64,000 bases of DNA, taken from Flagellimonas flava (GTDB lineage: Bacteria > Bacteroidota > Bacteroidia > Flavobacteriales > Flavobacteriaceae). Positions 49,916 to 60,400 of the stretch are shown in pieces. Below the pieces are notes generated by a model. That model saw only the letters and a program-made list of their open reading frames with translations. It was not told where the DNA came from and made no database searches. The DNA lies in assembly GCF_900129665.1 (NCBI RefSeq), contig NZ_FQWL01000003.1:124001-188000 (forward strand), in the 5' to 3' direction. Each line of letters opens with the position of its first letter. Position 1 is the stretch's first letter. The translations under genes were made by a program, and so were the position numbers.

Positions 49916-51598
49916 ATGGAATATAATCGCAGAAAATTTATCAGTTTCTTGGGAAAAGCCAGCATTGGGACGGCAGTACTACCACCGTTTTTAATGAGCT
50001 GTGGAAATACCGCCAAACCAACGGAAAAAGACTTAAAAACCAGCAGCCAAATCTTAGATAAACTAAAACAATTGACAATTAAGGGGCTTTCGCCATCCAA
50101 CGAGGATAATTTGGTATTGGCCAATGGCTTGGATTATCATGTTATTGTCCGATGGGGCGATAAAATTTCGAAAGAGGACTATTTTGGTTTCAACAATGAT
50201 TTCACTTGTTTTATCCCTTTTGATGATAAGGACCCTACAGATGGATTGTTATGGGTCAACCACGAGTACGTCAATTCATTGTTTGTATCCGGGTTTGATG
50301 CCAATAAAAACGAGAATCCCGATGCCCATAGGACAAAGGAGCAGGTAGATGAAGAAATGTACAATGTGGGAGGTAGCATTGTTCGTATAAAACAGACCGA
50401 TGGTATATGGAAAGTGGTGGAAAATGACCCCCATAATCGTCGCATTACGGCCAAAACACCCATCAAGCTTAACTGGGACCATCCCATTAAAGAAGCTTCC
50501 ACAGTGATAGGGACCCACAGCAATTGTTCAGGGGGAATTACGCCTTGGAATACCTTTTTGACCTGTGAGGAGAACTACGACAGCTTTTTTGGAGAAACCG
50601 TTTACAATCCAAATAACCAAGCAACACACCGACCCAGCTCCTACGGTTGGGAAAAATACTATCCTTATCCGCCAGAACATTACGGTTGGGTAGTAGAAGT
50701 AAACCCGAAGGACGGAACAGCTCAAAAACACGTAGCCATCGGAAGGTATGCCCACGAGTGCTGTACCCTTTATGAATTGGAAGACAAACGTGTTGTGGCC
50801 TATTCTGGAGATGATAAAAACAATGAGCACCTTTACAAATTTATCTCCTCCCAACCTGGCTCTTTAAAAGAAGGCACGCTCTATGTTGCCGATACCATAA
50901 ATGGAAAATGGTTGCCTCTCGATTGGGACACCCAACCGGTTTTGCAGGAACGATTTAAAGACCAGACCGAGGTATTGGTTCGTACCCGGGAAGCCGCGAA
51001 GATTTTGGAGGCCACCGAACTGAATCGTCCCGAGGATATTGAAATTGACCCCATAACCGGCAATGTTTTTGTATCACTCACCAATAACTATGGAAAAAAT
51101 GATTTTCACGGATCTATTCTGAAAATTGAGGAAACCGAAGGCAAATATGACGCCCTGACCTTTAAAGCTTCTACTTTTATGGCGGGAGGAGAGGAAAATG
51201 GTTTTTCCTGCCCCGATAACCTCGCCTTTGACCTAGCGGGTAATTTATGGTTTACCTCGGATATGTCTGGCAGTAAAATGAACAAGGAAGAGGGTCCTTA
51301 TATGGCATTTAAAAACAACAGTCTTTTTGTAATCCCGCGACATGGGGAAGAAGAAGGAAAGGTGATTCGACTCGTTTCTGCCCCCATGGATGCGGAGCTT
51401 ACCGGCCCGTGGTTTTCTCCGGACGGCAAAACCCTATTTTTAAGTGTACAGCACCCAGGCGAGCAAACGAAGGACCTTACGAATCCGACAAGTACATGGC
51501 CTTTTGACGAGGACGGTATTCCCAAACCCGCAGTGGTGGCCATTACTGGAGACCTTGTGGAGAAGATGAACAAATTGCACCTGATCGAAAAAGCCTAG
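49916..51598 (+). CDS. PhoX family phosphatase (DUF839)
   Basis: 560 residues. The Tat signal RRKFISFLGKASIG is at 5-18, and MSCG (Cys31) is a possible lipoprotein site. The beta-propeller PhoX fold is visible in GGSIVRIKQTDGIWKVVEN, GTHSNCSGGITPWNTFLTCE (a family-defining Cys/Glu region) and the later GWVVEVNPKDGTAQKHVAIG. PhoX enzymes release phosphate from organic esters and bind Ca2+ and Fe3+. Export via Tat fits cofactor loading in the cytoplasm. It stands alone; no Pho-box was identified. Confidence 0.9.
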   Translation: MEYNRRKFISFLGKASIGTAVLPPFLMSCGNTAKPTEKDLKTSSQILDKLKQLTIKGLSPSNEDNLVLANGLDYHVIVRWGDKISKEDYFGFNNDFTCFIPFDDKDPTDGLLWVNHEYVNSLFVSGFDANKNENPDAHRTKEQVDEEMYNVGGSIVRIKQTDGIWKVVENDPHNRRITAKTPIKLNWDHPIKEASTVIGTHSNCSGGITPWNTFLTCEENYDSFFGETVYNPNNQATHRPSSYGWEKYYPYPPEHYGWVVEVNPKDGTAQKHVAIGRYAHECCTLYELEDKRVVAYSGDDKNNEHLYKFISSQPGSLKEGTLYVADTINGKWLPLDWDTQPVLQERFKDQTEVLVRTREAAKILEATELNRPEDIEIDPITGNVFVSLTNNYGKNDFHGSILKIEETEGKYDALTFKASTFMAGGEENGFSCPDNLAFDLAGNLWFTSDMSGSKMNKEEGPYMAFKNNSLFVIPRHGEEEGKVIRLVSAPMDAELTGPWFSPDGKTLFLSVQHPGEQTKDLTNPTSTWPFDEDGIPKPAVVAITGDLVEKMNKLHLIEKA

Positions 51599-51836
51599 CA
51601 TATTCGATTTTGGTGATCGATAATAATCAGTCACTGGTTAGCCATCAAATACTGTCTTATAGGCCGAGTTCTTTTGGAATTCTTTTTTCATCGAGATTAA
51701 CTCGATTACATTGGGGCAACACTTTCCATGACAGCTCAGTTATGATTCCGGTTTAATGGAAATTATTCTTAAATGTTTAGAAATAAAAGACTTTACCTTA
51801 TGGAAGCTTGCTTTCCCAGAATAATGCCCATGATGG

Positions 51837-53003
51837 TCAGCTAAAGTGTTCGGAAGACAGTTCCTGAATCAAATTTTTCAACATATCCACTCCCTTTTCC
51901 AGCTGTTCGCGTGCTATATATTCATTGGCTCTGTGGGCTTGCGCTATGGATCCTGGACCACAAATTGCCGACTGAAATCCTTCATTGGCAAACTGCCCGG
52001 CCTCCGCTGCATAAGACACTGTATTTAAGTTTGAATTTCCTGATATCCTTTGGGTCAAATCCACCACCTCATCGTCAGCTTTGGTATCTAAATGGGGAAC
52101 AGGTGGATGGTTTTCAACAGTTCGTATGGAAAAGTCCGGGAAAATGGCCCGAAGTTTTTCTTCCTGACTTCGACAAAAGGTCTCAAATTCTTCAACAATT
52201 CCATCAATATCATCCATGGGAATGGTTCTTAGATCCCAATAAAAATGAGCCTTATCAGCAATGACATTTGGAGCGATCCCTCCTTGGACCAAACCTATAT
52301 GAATGGAGGAATGAGGTGGGTGAAAACGTTCATCCAATCGCTGGTCGGCAATTAATTGGTTCATCTTATTTTCCAACCATTGTATTAACCGCATGGATTC
52401 ATGGATAGCGCTAATCTCTTGCTTTATGCGACTGCTATGCCCAGCCGAACCATTGACATAGGTCTCTAAAATATAAATACCTTTTTGCCCTACGATGGGT
52501 TCCATCATTGAAGGCTCGCCAATAATGGCATATTTCGGAGTTTCCCTGTAATGGGTCCTGAGAGTATTGGCCAGTTCAGGTCCGGCCAAACAACCTACCT
52601 CCTCATCGTAGGAAAATGCAAAATAGATGGGTTTTTTCAAGTCTGCTTTGACCATTTGGGGAAGTACTGCCAAACAGCAAGCGATAAAACCTTTCATATC
52701 ACAGGAACCTCTACCATACAGTTTTCCGTCCCCTTTATCCGTTAGCACAAATGGATCTGTGGTCCATTCCTGACCTTCAACCGGGACAACATCCGAGTGG
52801 CCCGAAAGGATAACACCACCATCTACATCCGGTCCAATTCGGCAATGGAGCGACGCTTTGTTTCCTTCTGCATTGGGCAGCAAGTTTACCTCAATTCCAT
52901 AAGTTTCAATATGCTCCTTTATCCAATGAATGATACTTAAATTACTCTCACCCCCCAGTACGGGAAACGAGACGAGTTTGGCAAGGATATTTTCAACAGT
53001 CAT
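51837..53003 (-). CDS. M20 family amidohydrolase, probable acetylornithine deacetylase (ArgE)
   Basis: 388 residues. Metallopeptidase-like M20 fold: GHSDVVPVEGQEW with the first zinc His and Asp, RGSCDMKGF with the second Asp, YDEEVGC with the catalytic Glu, and a dimer domain in the middle (AGHSSRIKQEISA). The length and the terminal YIAREQLEKG segment fit ArgE. Acetylornithine, or another N-acyl amino acid, is deacetylated in the cytoplasm. A YfcC-type carrier lies 1 base upstream in the same transcript. The substrate may therefore be an imported peptide or amino-acid derivative rather than an arginine-pathway intermediate. Confidence 0.83.
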   Translation of the reverse strand: MTVENILAKLVSFPVLGGESNLSIIHWIKEHIETYGIEVNLLPNAEGNKASLHCRIGPDVDGGVILSGHSDVVPVEGQEWTTDPFVLTDKGDGKLYGRGSCDMKGFIACCLAVLPQMVKADLKKPIYFAFSYDEEVGCLAGPELANTLRTHYRETPKYAIIGEPSMMEPIVGQKGIYILETYVNGSAGHSSRIKQEISAIHESMRLIQWLENKMNQLIADQRLDERFHPPHSSIHIGLVQGGIAPNVIADKAHFYWDLRTIPMDDIDGIVEEFETFCRSQEEKLRAIFPDFSIRTVENHPPVPHLDTKADDEVVDLTQRISGNSNLNTVSYAAEAGQFANEGFQSAICGPGSIAQAHRANEYIAREQLEKGVDMLKNLIQELSSEHFS

Positions 53004-53004
53004 A

Positions 53005-54408
53005 TTAGCTATAATTAATTGCTACCGCCACCACCAAACCCAATATGGCAATGCACAGTAGACTTATCAGCGCGGGAAATATAAAACGAATCCATCGGTC
53101 TATGGGTACCCTACACATACTCAACATCGCAATCAGCCCTCCCAAAGTAGGGTTCACAAGATTGGATATCCCATCCCCAATTTGAAATGCCAAAATGGTG
53201 ATTTGCCTGGTTAGACCCAAAGACTCGCCTAGGGGAAGCATCACGGGCAAAGTAGCCAGGGCCTGTCCGCTACCCGAAGGAATGAAAAAGTTTATCATGG
53301 TCTGGGAGATGGACATACAAATGGCCGAGGCATACAATGGCAAGCCCTGCAAAGCCACTGAAAGCTGGTGCGAAATAGTGTCGCCAATATTGCCCATTTC
53401 CATGAGCACCTTTATGGAGGTGGCAAAACCGACCATAAATGCGCCGGGAGCTGCCAATCCCACCGACTTCAACACCGTCTCACTCATTGTGGTTGCACTC
53501 ATTCTTGACACCAAGCCGGAGAGAAAAGCTACCATGAGGAAAATAGCGGAAAGCTCATTGATGTACCAACCCAGATTGAAAACCCCATATAACACTACCA
53601 ACAGTCCCATGACAAATATGGAAATGACCATCCAGTTTTGCCTACTCAATCCATAGTCTTGCAAAGGTTTGGACAATGCCAGGTTACTAATATCCAGACC
53701 TTGGCCCAGACTTTTATTTGGGTTCAAGGTTATCTTTTTGAAGTAGCGCACATTGTGGTAGGCCATAATGGACAAGGCCAGAAAACAAAGTGTACTTCTC
53801 AGTAAAGCTCCTGAAAACATGGGAAGTTCGGCAATCTTGTGCCCTGTCCCAACTGTGTACGGGTTAATTGGTGACAATCCAAATCCAATAGTCATTGCGC
53901 CTACGGAAATGCCTGCTGCCAAAATCAAATCCCCTCCCAAGGCCAGACTAAGTACTGCCGCAATCGGTACCATGGCAATATTGTTCTCATAACCAACAGC
54001 AACTCCGAGAATTCCGTAAATGAAGGTCATGATTACGATAATCATATGCTTTTTCTCCAGACCCAATTTCTTCACCAAGGTTCCCACGGCATTCTCAACA
54101 GCCTTTGATTTTTCCATAAAACCAAACATGATTCCACCCGACAGCACAATAAAGATAATTTCCACCGCAGCCTTGAACCCTAATGGAATTGCTTTGAACA
54201 TGTCCAGAACACCAACCGGGGTTGAGGAAATGGTGCGATAGGAATTGGGCACAACGGTACTTCGTCCATCTACCAAAACCCGCTCATAAGAGCCAGCCGG
54301 TAACAGATAGGTTAAAATGGTTACCAATACTATGATACCAAATAGCATGGTTATCGCATGGGGTATGCGCTGAAAAAAAGAAAGGGCTTTGGTGTTGGTT
54401 TGGCTCAT
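53005..54408 (-). CDS. YfcC family (DcuC superfamily) membrane carrier
   Basis: 467 residues with about 12 helices. The YfcC group signature is visible: LTYLLPAGSYERV near 32-44, FGFMEKSKAVENAV near 95, and GVAVGYENNIAMVPIA, with GFGLSPINPYTVGTGHKIA later. Substrates are unproven; C4-dicarboxylates, amino acids and peptides have been suggested for relatives. It forms an operon with the ArgE-like gene (1-base gap), so uptake followed by deacylation is a reasonable reading. Confidence 0.87.
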   Translation of the reverse strand: MSQTNTKALSFFQRIPHAITMLFGIIVLVTILTYLLPAGSYERVLVDGRSTVVPNSYRTISSTPVGVLDMFKAIPLGFKAAVEIIFIVLSGGIMFGFMEKSKAVENAVGTLVKKLGLEKKHMIIVIMTFIYGILGVAVGYENNIAMVPIAAVLSLALGGDLILAAGISVGAMTIGFGLSPINPYTVGTGHKIAELPMFSGALLRSTLCFLALSIMAYHNVRYFKKITLNPNKSLGQGLDISNLALSKPLQDYGLSRQNWMVISIFVMGLLVVLYGVFNLGWYINELSAIFLMVAFLSGLVSRMSATTMSETVLKSVGLAAPGAFMVGFATSIKVLMEMGNIGDTISHQLSVALQGLPLYASAICMSISQTMINFFIPSGSGQALATLPVMLPLGESLGLTRQITILAFQIGDGISNLVNPTLGGLIAMLSMCRVPIDRWIRFIFPALISLLCIAILGLVVAVAINYS

Positions 54409-54475
54409 TAATCTTAAGGGAACAGCTTCACATTTTTCAGTTTTGAACTCAAACTTTTCGAATTTTCTTCGGAGA

Positions 54476-54685
54476 TCAATTTAAGCTAAAATTCTCGGCA
54501 CAAACCAAATCAGCATAGATTTTATAAAATGTATTGTTTGTCCCATCATAAATCTTACCTCCAATTTTCAATCGATAACCGCCAACATCAAAGGCCAGCT
54601 GCCATTCCTTTGTTTTCTCGTTCAGAGAGTATCAAATAAGAGCAAACCATTGGTTTTGAGGTCCAGTCCTGATGTTTGAGTTGTA
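54476..54685 (-). pseudogene. Frameshifted C-terminal gene remnant
   Basis: After the gamma-glutamyltransferase stop, the minus strand reads first LKTNGLLLFDTL in one frame, then LNEKTKEWQLAFDVGGYRL and KIGGKIYDGTNN in the next, ending ENFSLN-stop at 54476. The shift falls near 54622-54634. It looks like the end of a beta-rich secreted protein whose 5' part was lost. The family is not recognised. Confidence 0.5.
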
Positions 54686-56383
54686 TTAGTAGCCAGCAGC
54701 CTGTCCATCTTTCCGGCTTTCCGAAGCGCCGTGATAGACCTTGTTTTTATCATCCCATAAAATTGCCTGGTAGCCTCCATAAATTCCGCGGGCTGTTCCC
54801 ATTTTATGGCCTTTGTCCATAAGCCCACGAATGGTAGTATAAGGGATTCCGGATTCGGTTCGAATTAGGCCCGAGTTCTCTGTAGTTTTTCCCAACGGGC
54901 TCGCTCCACCAGTGTGGTCCCAGCGCGGGGCATCCCCAGCTTCTTGGAGATTCATTCCAAAGTCGATAAGGTTCATCACAATTTGTGTATGGCCCATTGG
55001 CTGAAAATCTCCACCCATAACCCCAAAACTGACAAAGGGCTTACCATCTTTGGTGACAAATGCCGGAATAATGGTATGAAAAGGTCGTTTCCCGGGTTCG
55101 AAGGTATTGGCCTGACCACGTTTTAGACTGAAAAGCTCCCCACGATCCTGAAGCATGAAACCCAATTTTGGCGGCGCCATTCCGGAACCCATCCCACGGT
55201 AGTTACTCTGAATCAACGAAATCATGGTGCCTTCATCATCGGCTACTGTCATATAAATGGTCTCACCAGCGGAAATCTCACCCGCAGCATAGGTTCCAGC
55301 CCGCTCACCAATTTGTTTTCTTCGACCTTCGGCATAATCCTCCGATAATAATTGTTCTACGGGCACATCAAAAAAATCCATATCAGCATAGTATTTTGCT
55401 CGGTCTTCAAAGGCCAATTTTTTAGCTTCCGTAAACAAATGCAAATGCTCCGCGCTGCCAAATTCAATGTCTGAAAAGTCATACCCTTCCAAGATTTGCA
55501 ACATTTGGAGCGCAGCAATCCCCTGTCCATTTGGAGGCAGTTCCCAAACATCATATCCTCGATAATTAATGGATACCGGTTCTACCCACTCCGATTTATG
55601 TGCCGCCAAATCTTTGGCCGATAAAAAACCGCCTTGTTCCTTGATAAATTTACCAATGGTTTTGGCAATATCACCTTTATAAAAAGCATCTCGGCCTCCT
55701 TCGGCAATTTTTCTATAAGTGTTTGCGAGATATGGGTTTTTGTAGATTTCCCCTTCGTTAGGTAGTATTCCTCCATTCTGTGATCTATAGGTATCCTTAA
55801 TATTGGGAAATCCTTTTGATTCGAAAAAGGGCACCGTGCGTTGTATATACCAGGCTATCAGCTCGGTTAAAGGAAAACCCTTTTCTGCATAATTAATAGC
55901 CGGGTCAAGAATCTCCTTCATGGATTTTGAACCAAATTTTTGGTGCAGTTCAAACCAGCCATCCACAGCTCCGGGAACACTTACCGGAAGAGGTCCATGA
56001 GATGGAATTTTCTCCATACCCTGCTCCTCAAAATATTCCAAAGTCAGCTTTTGGGGTGAACGCCCACTGGCATTTAGTCCATAAAGTTTTTTGGTTTTCC
56101 CATCCCATACAATGGCAAAGAGATCCCCTCCTATCCCACAGCCCGTGGGCTCCATAAGTCCCAGCGCTGCATTGGCCGCAATAGCGGCATCTATGGCATT
56201 ACCGCCTTTCTTCAGCATCTCCAAGCCTATTTGGGTGGCCAATGGGTGGCTTGTCGCCACCATCCCGTTTTGGCCCAATACCACTGAACGGGTTGCAAAT
56301 GACTCTCCCGTGATTCGGTCTTGGGCGTTTAAAATCTGAGTGACAAGAAAAAGGGAAACAAAATAGCTCAGGAAAGACTTCAT
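54686..56383 (-). CDS. ggt: Gamma-glutamyltransferase
   Basis: 565 residues, exported (Sec signal 1-20). Ntn-hydrolase that cleaves gamma-glutamyl peptides such as glutathione. The autocleavage and nucleophile Thr is T375 in AGETIYMTV. The substrate Arg is R108 in ASGRSP, and the DGWFELHQKFG and MGGDFQPMGH segments are standard. The residues after the nucleophile (IYM) differ from the common THF/THY but Thr itself is kept. It ends RKDGQAAGY, the normal C-terminus, so the gene is complete. It is monocistronic, with a degraded gene right behind it. Confidence 0.92.
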   Translation of the reverse strand: MKSFLSYFVSLFLVTQILNAQDRITGESFATRSVVLGQNGMVATSHPLATQIGLEMLKKGGNAIDAAIAANAALGLMEPTGCGIGGDLFAIVWDGKTKKLYGLNASGRSPQKLTLEYFEEQGMEKIPSHGPLPVSVPGAVDGWFELHQKFGSKSMKEILDPAINYAEKGFPLTELIAWYIQRTVPFFESKGFPNIKDTYRSQNGGILPNEGEIYKNPYLANTYRKIAEGGRDAFYKGDIAKTIGKFIKEQGGFLSAKDLAAHKSEWVEPVSINYRGYDVWELPPNGQGIAALQMLQILEGYDFSDIEFGSAEHLHLFTEAKKLAFEDRAKYYADMDFFDVPVEQLLSEDYAEGRRKQIGERAGTYAAGEISAGETIYMTVADDEGTMISLIQSNYRGMGSGMAPPKLGFMLQDRGELFSLKRGQANTFEPGKRPFHTIIPAFVTKDGKPFVSFGVMGGDFQPMGHTQIVMNLIDFGMNLQEAGDAPRWDHTGGASPLGKTTENSGLIRTESGIPYTTIRGLMDKGHKMGTARGIYGGYQAILWDDKNKVYHGASESRKDGQAAGY

Positions 56384-56451
56384 CTTTATTTTTTAGGTTT
56401 TATAAATGGAAATTTATCGCAACAACAAGCAGAAATTGAGTGTAACTGCTA

Positions 56452-57285
56452 TTAAAATACCTCTGTTAGCATTTGCTGCAAACTTTCCCAAGATTTTTGA
56501 TCCGCTTCCGCATCGTAGGCCAACGGTAACTGAAACTTTTCCCCATTGGCATCCGCTTCCTTGGAAGTAAAGCTGTGCTTTACCCCAGGGTACGAGATAT
56601 ACTCATACTTGGCTCCAATAGAATCCATTGCAGTGGTAAAAGCAGTGATGGATTCTGGACTGATAAAGGGATCATCCGCACCATTGCATACCAATACTCT
56701 GGCTTTAAGGTCCTTATTGGGAGGTATAGGTAGCCCTACCCCGCTATGAAAGGCAGCCACGGCAGCAAGGTCCGCTCCACTGTTGGCCATAGTCAACGCC
56801 ACACTCCCGCCAAAACAATAACCGATGGCAGCAATTTTCTCCGTATCAACGGATTCCTGCTGTTTTAATATGTTCATAGCCGCATTGAAACGCGCTTTGG
56901 CCTCAGGCAGATTGGTCATCACACTCATGGCAAACTTTCCAGCATCATCTGGATGGTTCGCCTGCTTACCATCTCCATACATATCTATGGCAATGGCCGT
57001 ATAACCCAATTCGGCCAGCATATCAGCACGCTCTCTAACATAATCATTATGGCCCCACCATTCATGAACAATTAAGACCCCTGGTCGCTTCTCCGTTTTA
57101 TTCTCATCATAAGCGATATAGCCTTTTAAACTAGTGGAGTCGGAAGCATATTCAACTTCCATCCCCTTTACTTTTACAGCTACGGGTTCCGGTTTCTTTT
57201 CAGTTTCTTTTTTTTGTTTGCACGAAAAGCCGAGGACTATTGCAGCAAACAGGACATAAGTGGAAAGTAGTTTCATTTTCAACAA
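56452..57285 (-). CDS. Dienelactone hydrolase family lipoprotein
   Basis: 277 residues. The lipoprotein signal ends LGFSC (Cys22). The alpha/beta hydrolase has the dienelactone-hydrolase nucleophile Cys157 in GYCFGG, followed by an Asp in GADDPFIS and the His in GVKHSF. The HEWWGHNDYVRERADML segment near 74-90 is family-typical. The natural ester substrate is unknown; this exported form is common in Bacteroidetes. It lies 68 bases from ggt on the same strand. Confidence 0.88.
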   Translation of the reverse strand: MLKMKLLSTYVLFAAIVLGFSCKQKKETEKKPEPVAVKVKGMEVEYASDSTSLKGYIAYDENKTEKRPGVLIVHEWWGHNDYVRERADMLAELGYTAIAIDMYGDGKQANHPDDAGKFAMSVMTNLPEAKARFNAAMNILKQQESVDTEKIAAIGYCFGGSVALTMANSGADLAAVAAFHSGVGLPIPPNKDLKARVLVCNGADDPFISPESITAFTTAMDSIGAKYEYISYPGVKHSFTSKEADANGEKFQLPLAYDAEADQKSWESLQQMLTEVF

Positions 57286-57474
57286 ATTTTATACTATAAA
57301 TGTACGGATTGCTATCCTTATATAAAGTTGTAAACATCTTAATGCACCAAAGTGGGCCATTTTCAATGTGGAATGACAATTCATGGTTCCTGAGAATCTT
57401 ACCCCATTTGCTTCCTTGACTCCTATTTTTTGGGTAATTTGTTGGTCCTTAACGATTAGCTAATTCCTTTCATC

Positions 57475-60400
57475 ATGAAACACTCTCTGCTGTTATCATT
57501 TATTTGTTTTGCCTTAAGTGTAGACTTAGGTTTTTCCCAAAATAATAACTATGCCGATGCGCTCAAATCCTATGAATGGAGAGCAATTGGACCCGCCAAC
57601 ATGGGGGGCAGGGTAACCGATATTGATGGCATTCCAGGAGACCCTAGCACCTTTTATGTTTCCGGAGCGGATGGGGGAATCTTTAAGACCACTAATGGAG
57701 GGGTTGATTTCAATCCCATTTTTGAAGGGCAAAGGGCCTACTCGATTGGAGCGCTCACCCTTGCCCCTTCCGACCCCAATGTATTGTGGGTGGGTACGGG
57801 AGAAGGTGACCCTAGGAATAGTGTTGGGTATGGCTGGGGTGTATATCGCTCGGTAGATGCCGGTAAAAACTGGATCCATCTTGGTTTAAAGGAAACCGAG
57901 CGAATCAAACGAATTGTAGTGGACCCAACGAACCCTGATGTGGCCTGTGTATGTGCACTAGGCAAGGAATGGGGGCCTAATCCAGAGAGAGGTGTTTTCA
58001 AAACTACTGATGGAGGAAAAAGTTGGGAGAAAATATTGTATATCGATGAGGACACTGGCTGCGCGGATATTGCCATGGAAATGAGCAATCCGCGAATCAT
58101 GTATGCGGGCATGTGGACCTTTAGAAGAAAACCTTGGCGTTTTGATGATGGAGGAAAAAACACAGCCATTTACCGTACTATGGACGGTGGCAAGACCTGG
58201 GAAAAAATTATGAATGGTCTCCCAAAAACACCTATGGCCCGCCCAGGCATCCACATTGCCAAAAGCCAGCCCAATATCATCTATTTGATGACCGAATTCC
58301 AAGGAGGGGGCACTGTCTTTCGGTCGGAAGATCGGGGGGACAATTGGGTCATGGTCAATGATGACCCCAACGTTAACTTTCGTCCCTTTTATTATAGTGA
58401 TGTACGGGTAGACCCTAACAATCCAGATATTCTGTTTTCAATCTCCGGTAGGCTCAGCCGATCTGAAGATGGTGGCAAAACTTGGGAGCAAATCGCCAAA
58501 ACAGTGCATGGTGACCACCAGGCCCTTTGGATAGACCCAGTAAATTCGAATCGCATTCTAAATGGTAGTGATGGTGGGTATCAAGTATCTTATGATGGTG
58601 GTGATAGTTGGGAAATTATCAATAATGTGGAGCTATCGCAGTTTTATCAAATCTTTATAGACAACAAAGACCCCTATAACATTTACGGAGGCCTACAAGA
58701 TAATGGAACTTGGGTGGGGCCAAGTAATTCACTTTATACGGCAGGCATCTTAAAGAGACACTGGAAAGGGTTGGCCTATGGTGATGGTTACTATGCAGTG
58801 CCCATTCCGGGCAGCGAACACGAAGTGTACGCCAATTTACAAGGCGGGGTGATTTTTCACGTGGATTCCCGACACGGTAATGTGCGCAACATTCATCCTT
58901 ATCCTAAAATTATCGGATCTGCAGGTGATGCAATTGAAGACCACAAATACCGATTCAACTGGGACTCCCCTATCCTGATCTCGCCCCATGACCCCAACAC
59001 GGTGTATTTTGGCGGCAATGTAGTTTTTAAATCAACAGATCGGGGAAATTCATGGGAGGAGATCAGTGGTGACCTCACCACCAACGATAAATCCAAACAA
59101 AGAACATCGGGCGGTGAAATCTATCAGGACAATACAGCTGCTGAGTTCCACTGCTCTATTCTATACATTGACGAATCTCCGGTGGAAAAAGGTGTCATTT
59201 GGGTTGGAACGGATGATGGAAACATTCAGCTGACCCGAGATGGAGGGGCTACCTGGACAAATCTCAAAGACCGTATTAAAGGACTTCCAGCCTTTGCGTG
59301 GGTTGCCAAAATACATGCTTCCGAACACGATGCAGGAACAGCATTTGTGACCGTGGATCAACACAGAATGGATGACTTTAAACCTTACGCCTTTATGACC
59401 ACAGACTATGGACGAACCTGGGCCAAAATTAGCGATGGCCTTCCACAAGATGACTATGTCAAAGTGGTGCGGCAAGACCCCATTAATCCCAACATAGTCT
59501 ATGCAGGCATGGAGCATGGAATTTTCATGAGTTGGAACAAGGGTAAGTCTTGGAGTAAAATCAATAATAACTTACCCAATGTATCGGTCAGAGATCTTCG
59601 GATTCAAGGCAGAGATCGCGATTTAATTGTGGGTACCCACGGAAGAGGTGCCTGGATTTTGGATGATATCAGACCTATGCAGGAGATGGCGGATACCCAA
59701 GGAAAATCCACACATCTTTTTCCTGTTCGACAATCTACCCTGTGGCATCTTTTTTGGCGAATTGAAAACCTAGGTGATCGCCATTACAAAGCCAAAAACC
59801 CTGATTTTGGTGCCAATATCAATTACTATTTGGCTAAAGAAGAAAAAACAATGCCAGTGGTTGAAATTGCAGATGCAACGGGAAAGATTATCCGAACATT
59901 GACGGACTCAACGGCGACAGCCGGTGTAAACAGGATTGTATGGGATTTGGGGCATGAAGCCGCAATGAAGCTAGAAAACGACCCAGGTGAAGGCTTCTTC
60001 TCTGGACCAATTCATCCTTTGGTTGTTCCCGGCACCTACACAGCCCGGCTGAAGGTCAATGGAGTGGTATTGGAAACTCCTATAGAGGTTCGTCCGGATC
60101 CAAGGATAGAATTAGATGAAGCTTCGTATGAAGCTAAAACACAGGTTGCGCTTGAACTTCGGGAATTGTTATCCAAGACCCATACGTTGATCAACAACAC
60201 TGACACCTACATGGCCCAACTAAAAGCGTTGAAGAAAAAACTGGAACAAAGCGACAGTAGTAATTCGGATAAGGCTCTATTTGATGGCATTGATGAAGCC
60301 ATGAAAAATATTTCAGCATTAAAAGATGATATTTTAAAAAGACCGCCACCAGCCATGACATACAGGCAGCGACCAAGATTACGTGAGGAAGTCCGCTCTG

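Noticed and set aside
51685..51715. ATCGAG / CTCGAT inverted repeat after phoX as a terminator
   Set aside because: Only 6 bp, no T run; may be chance.
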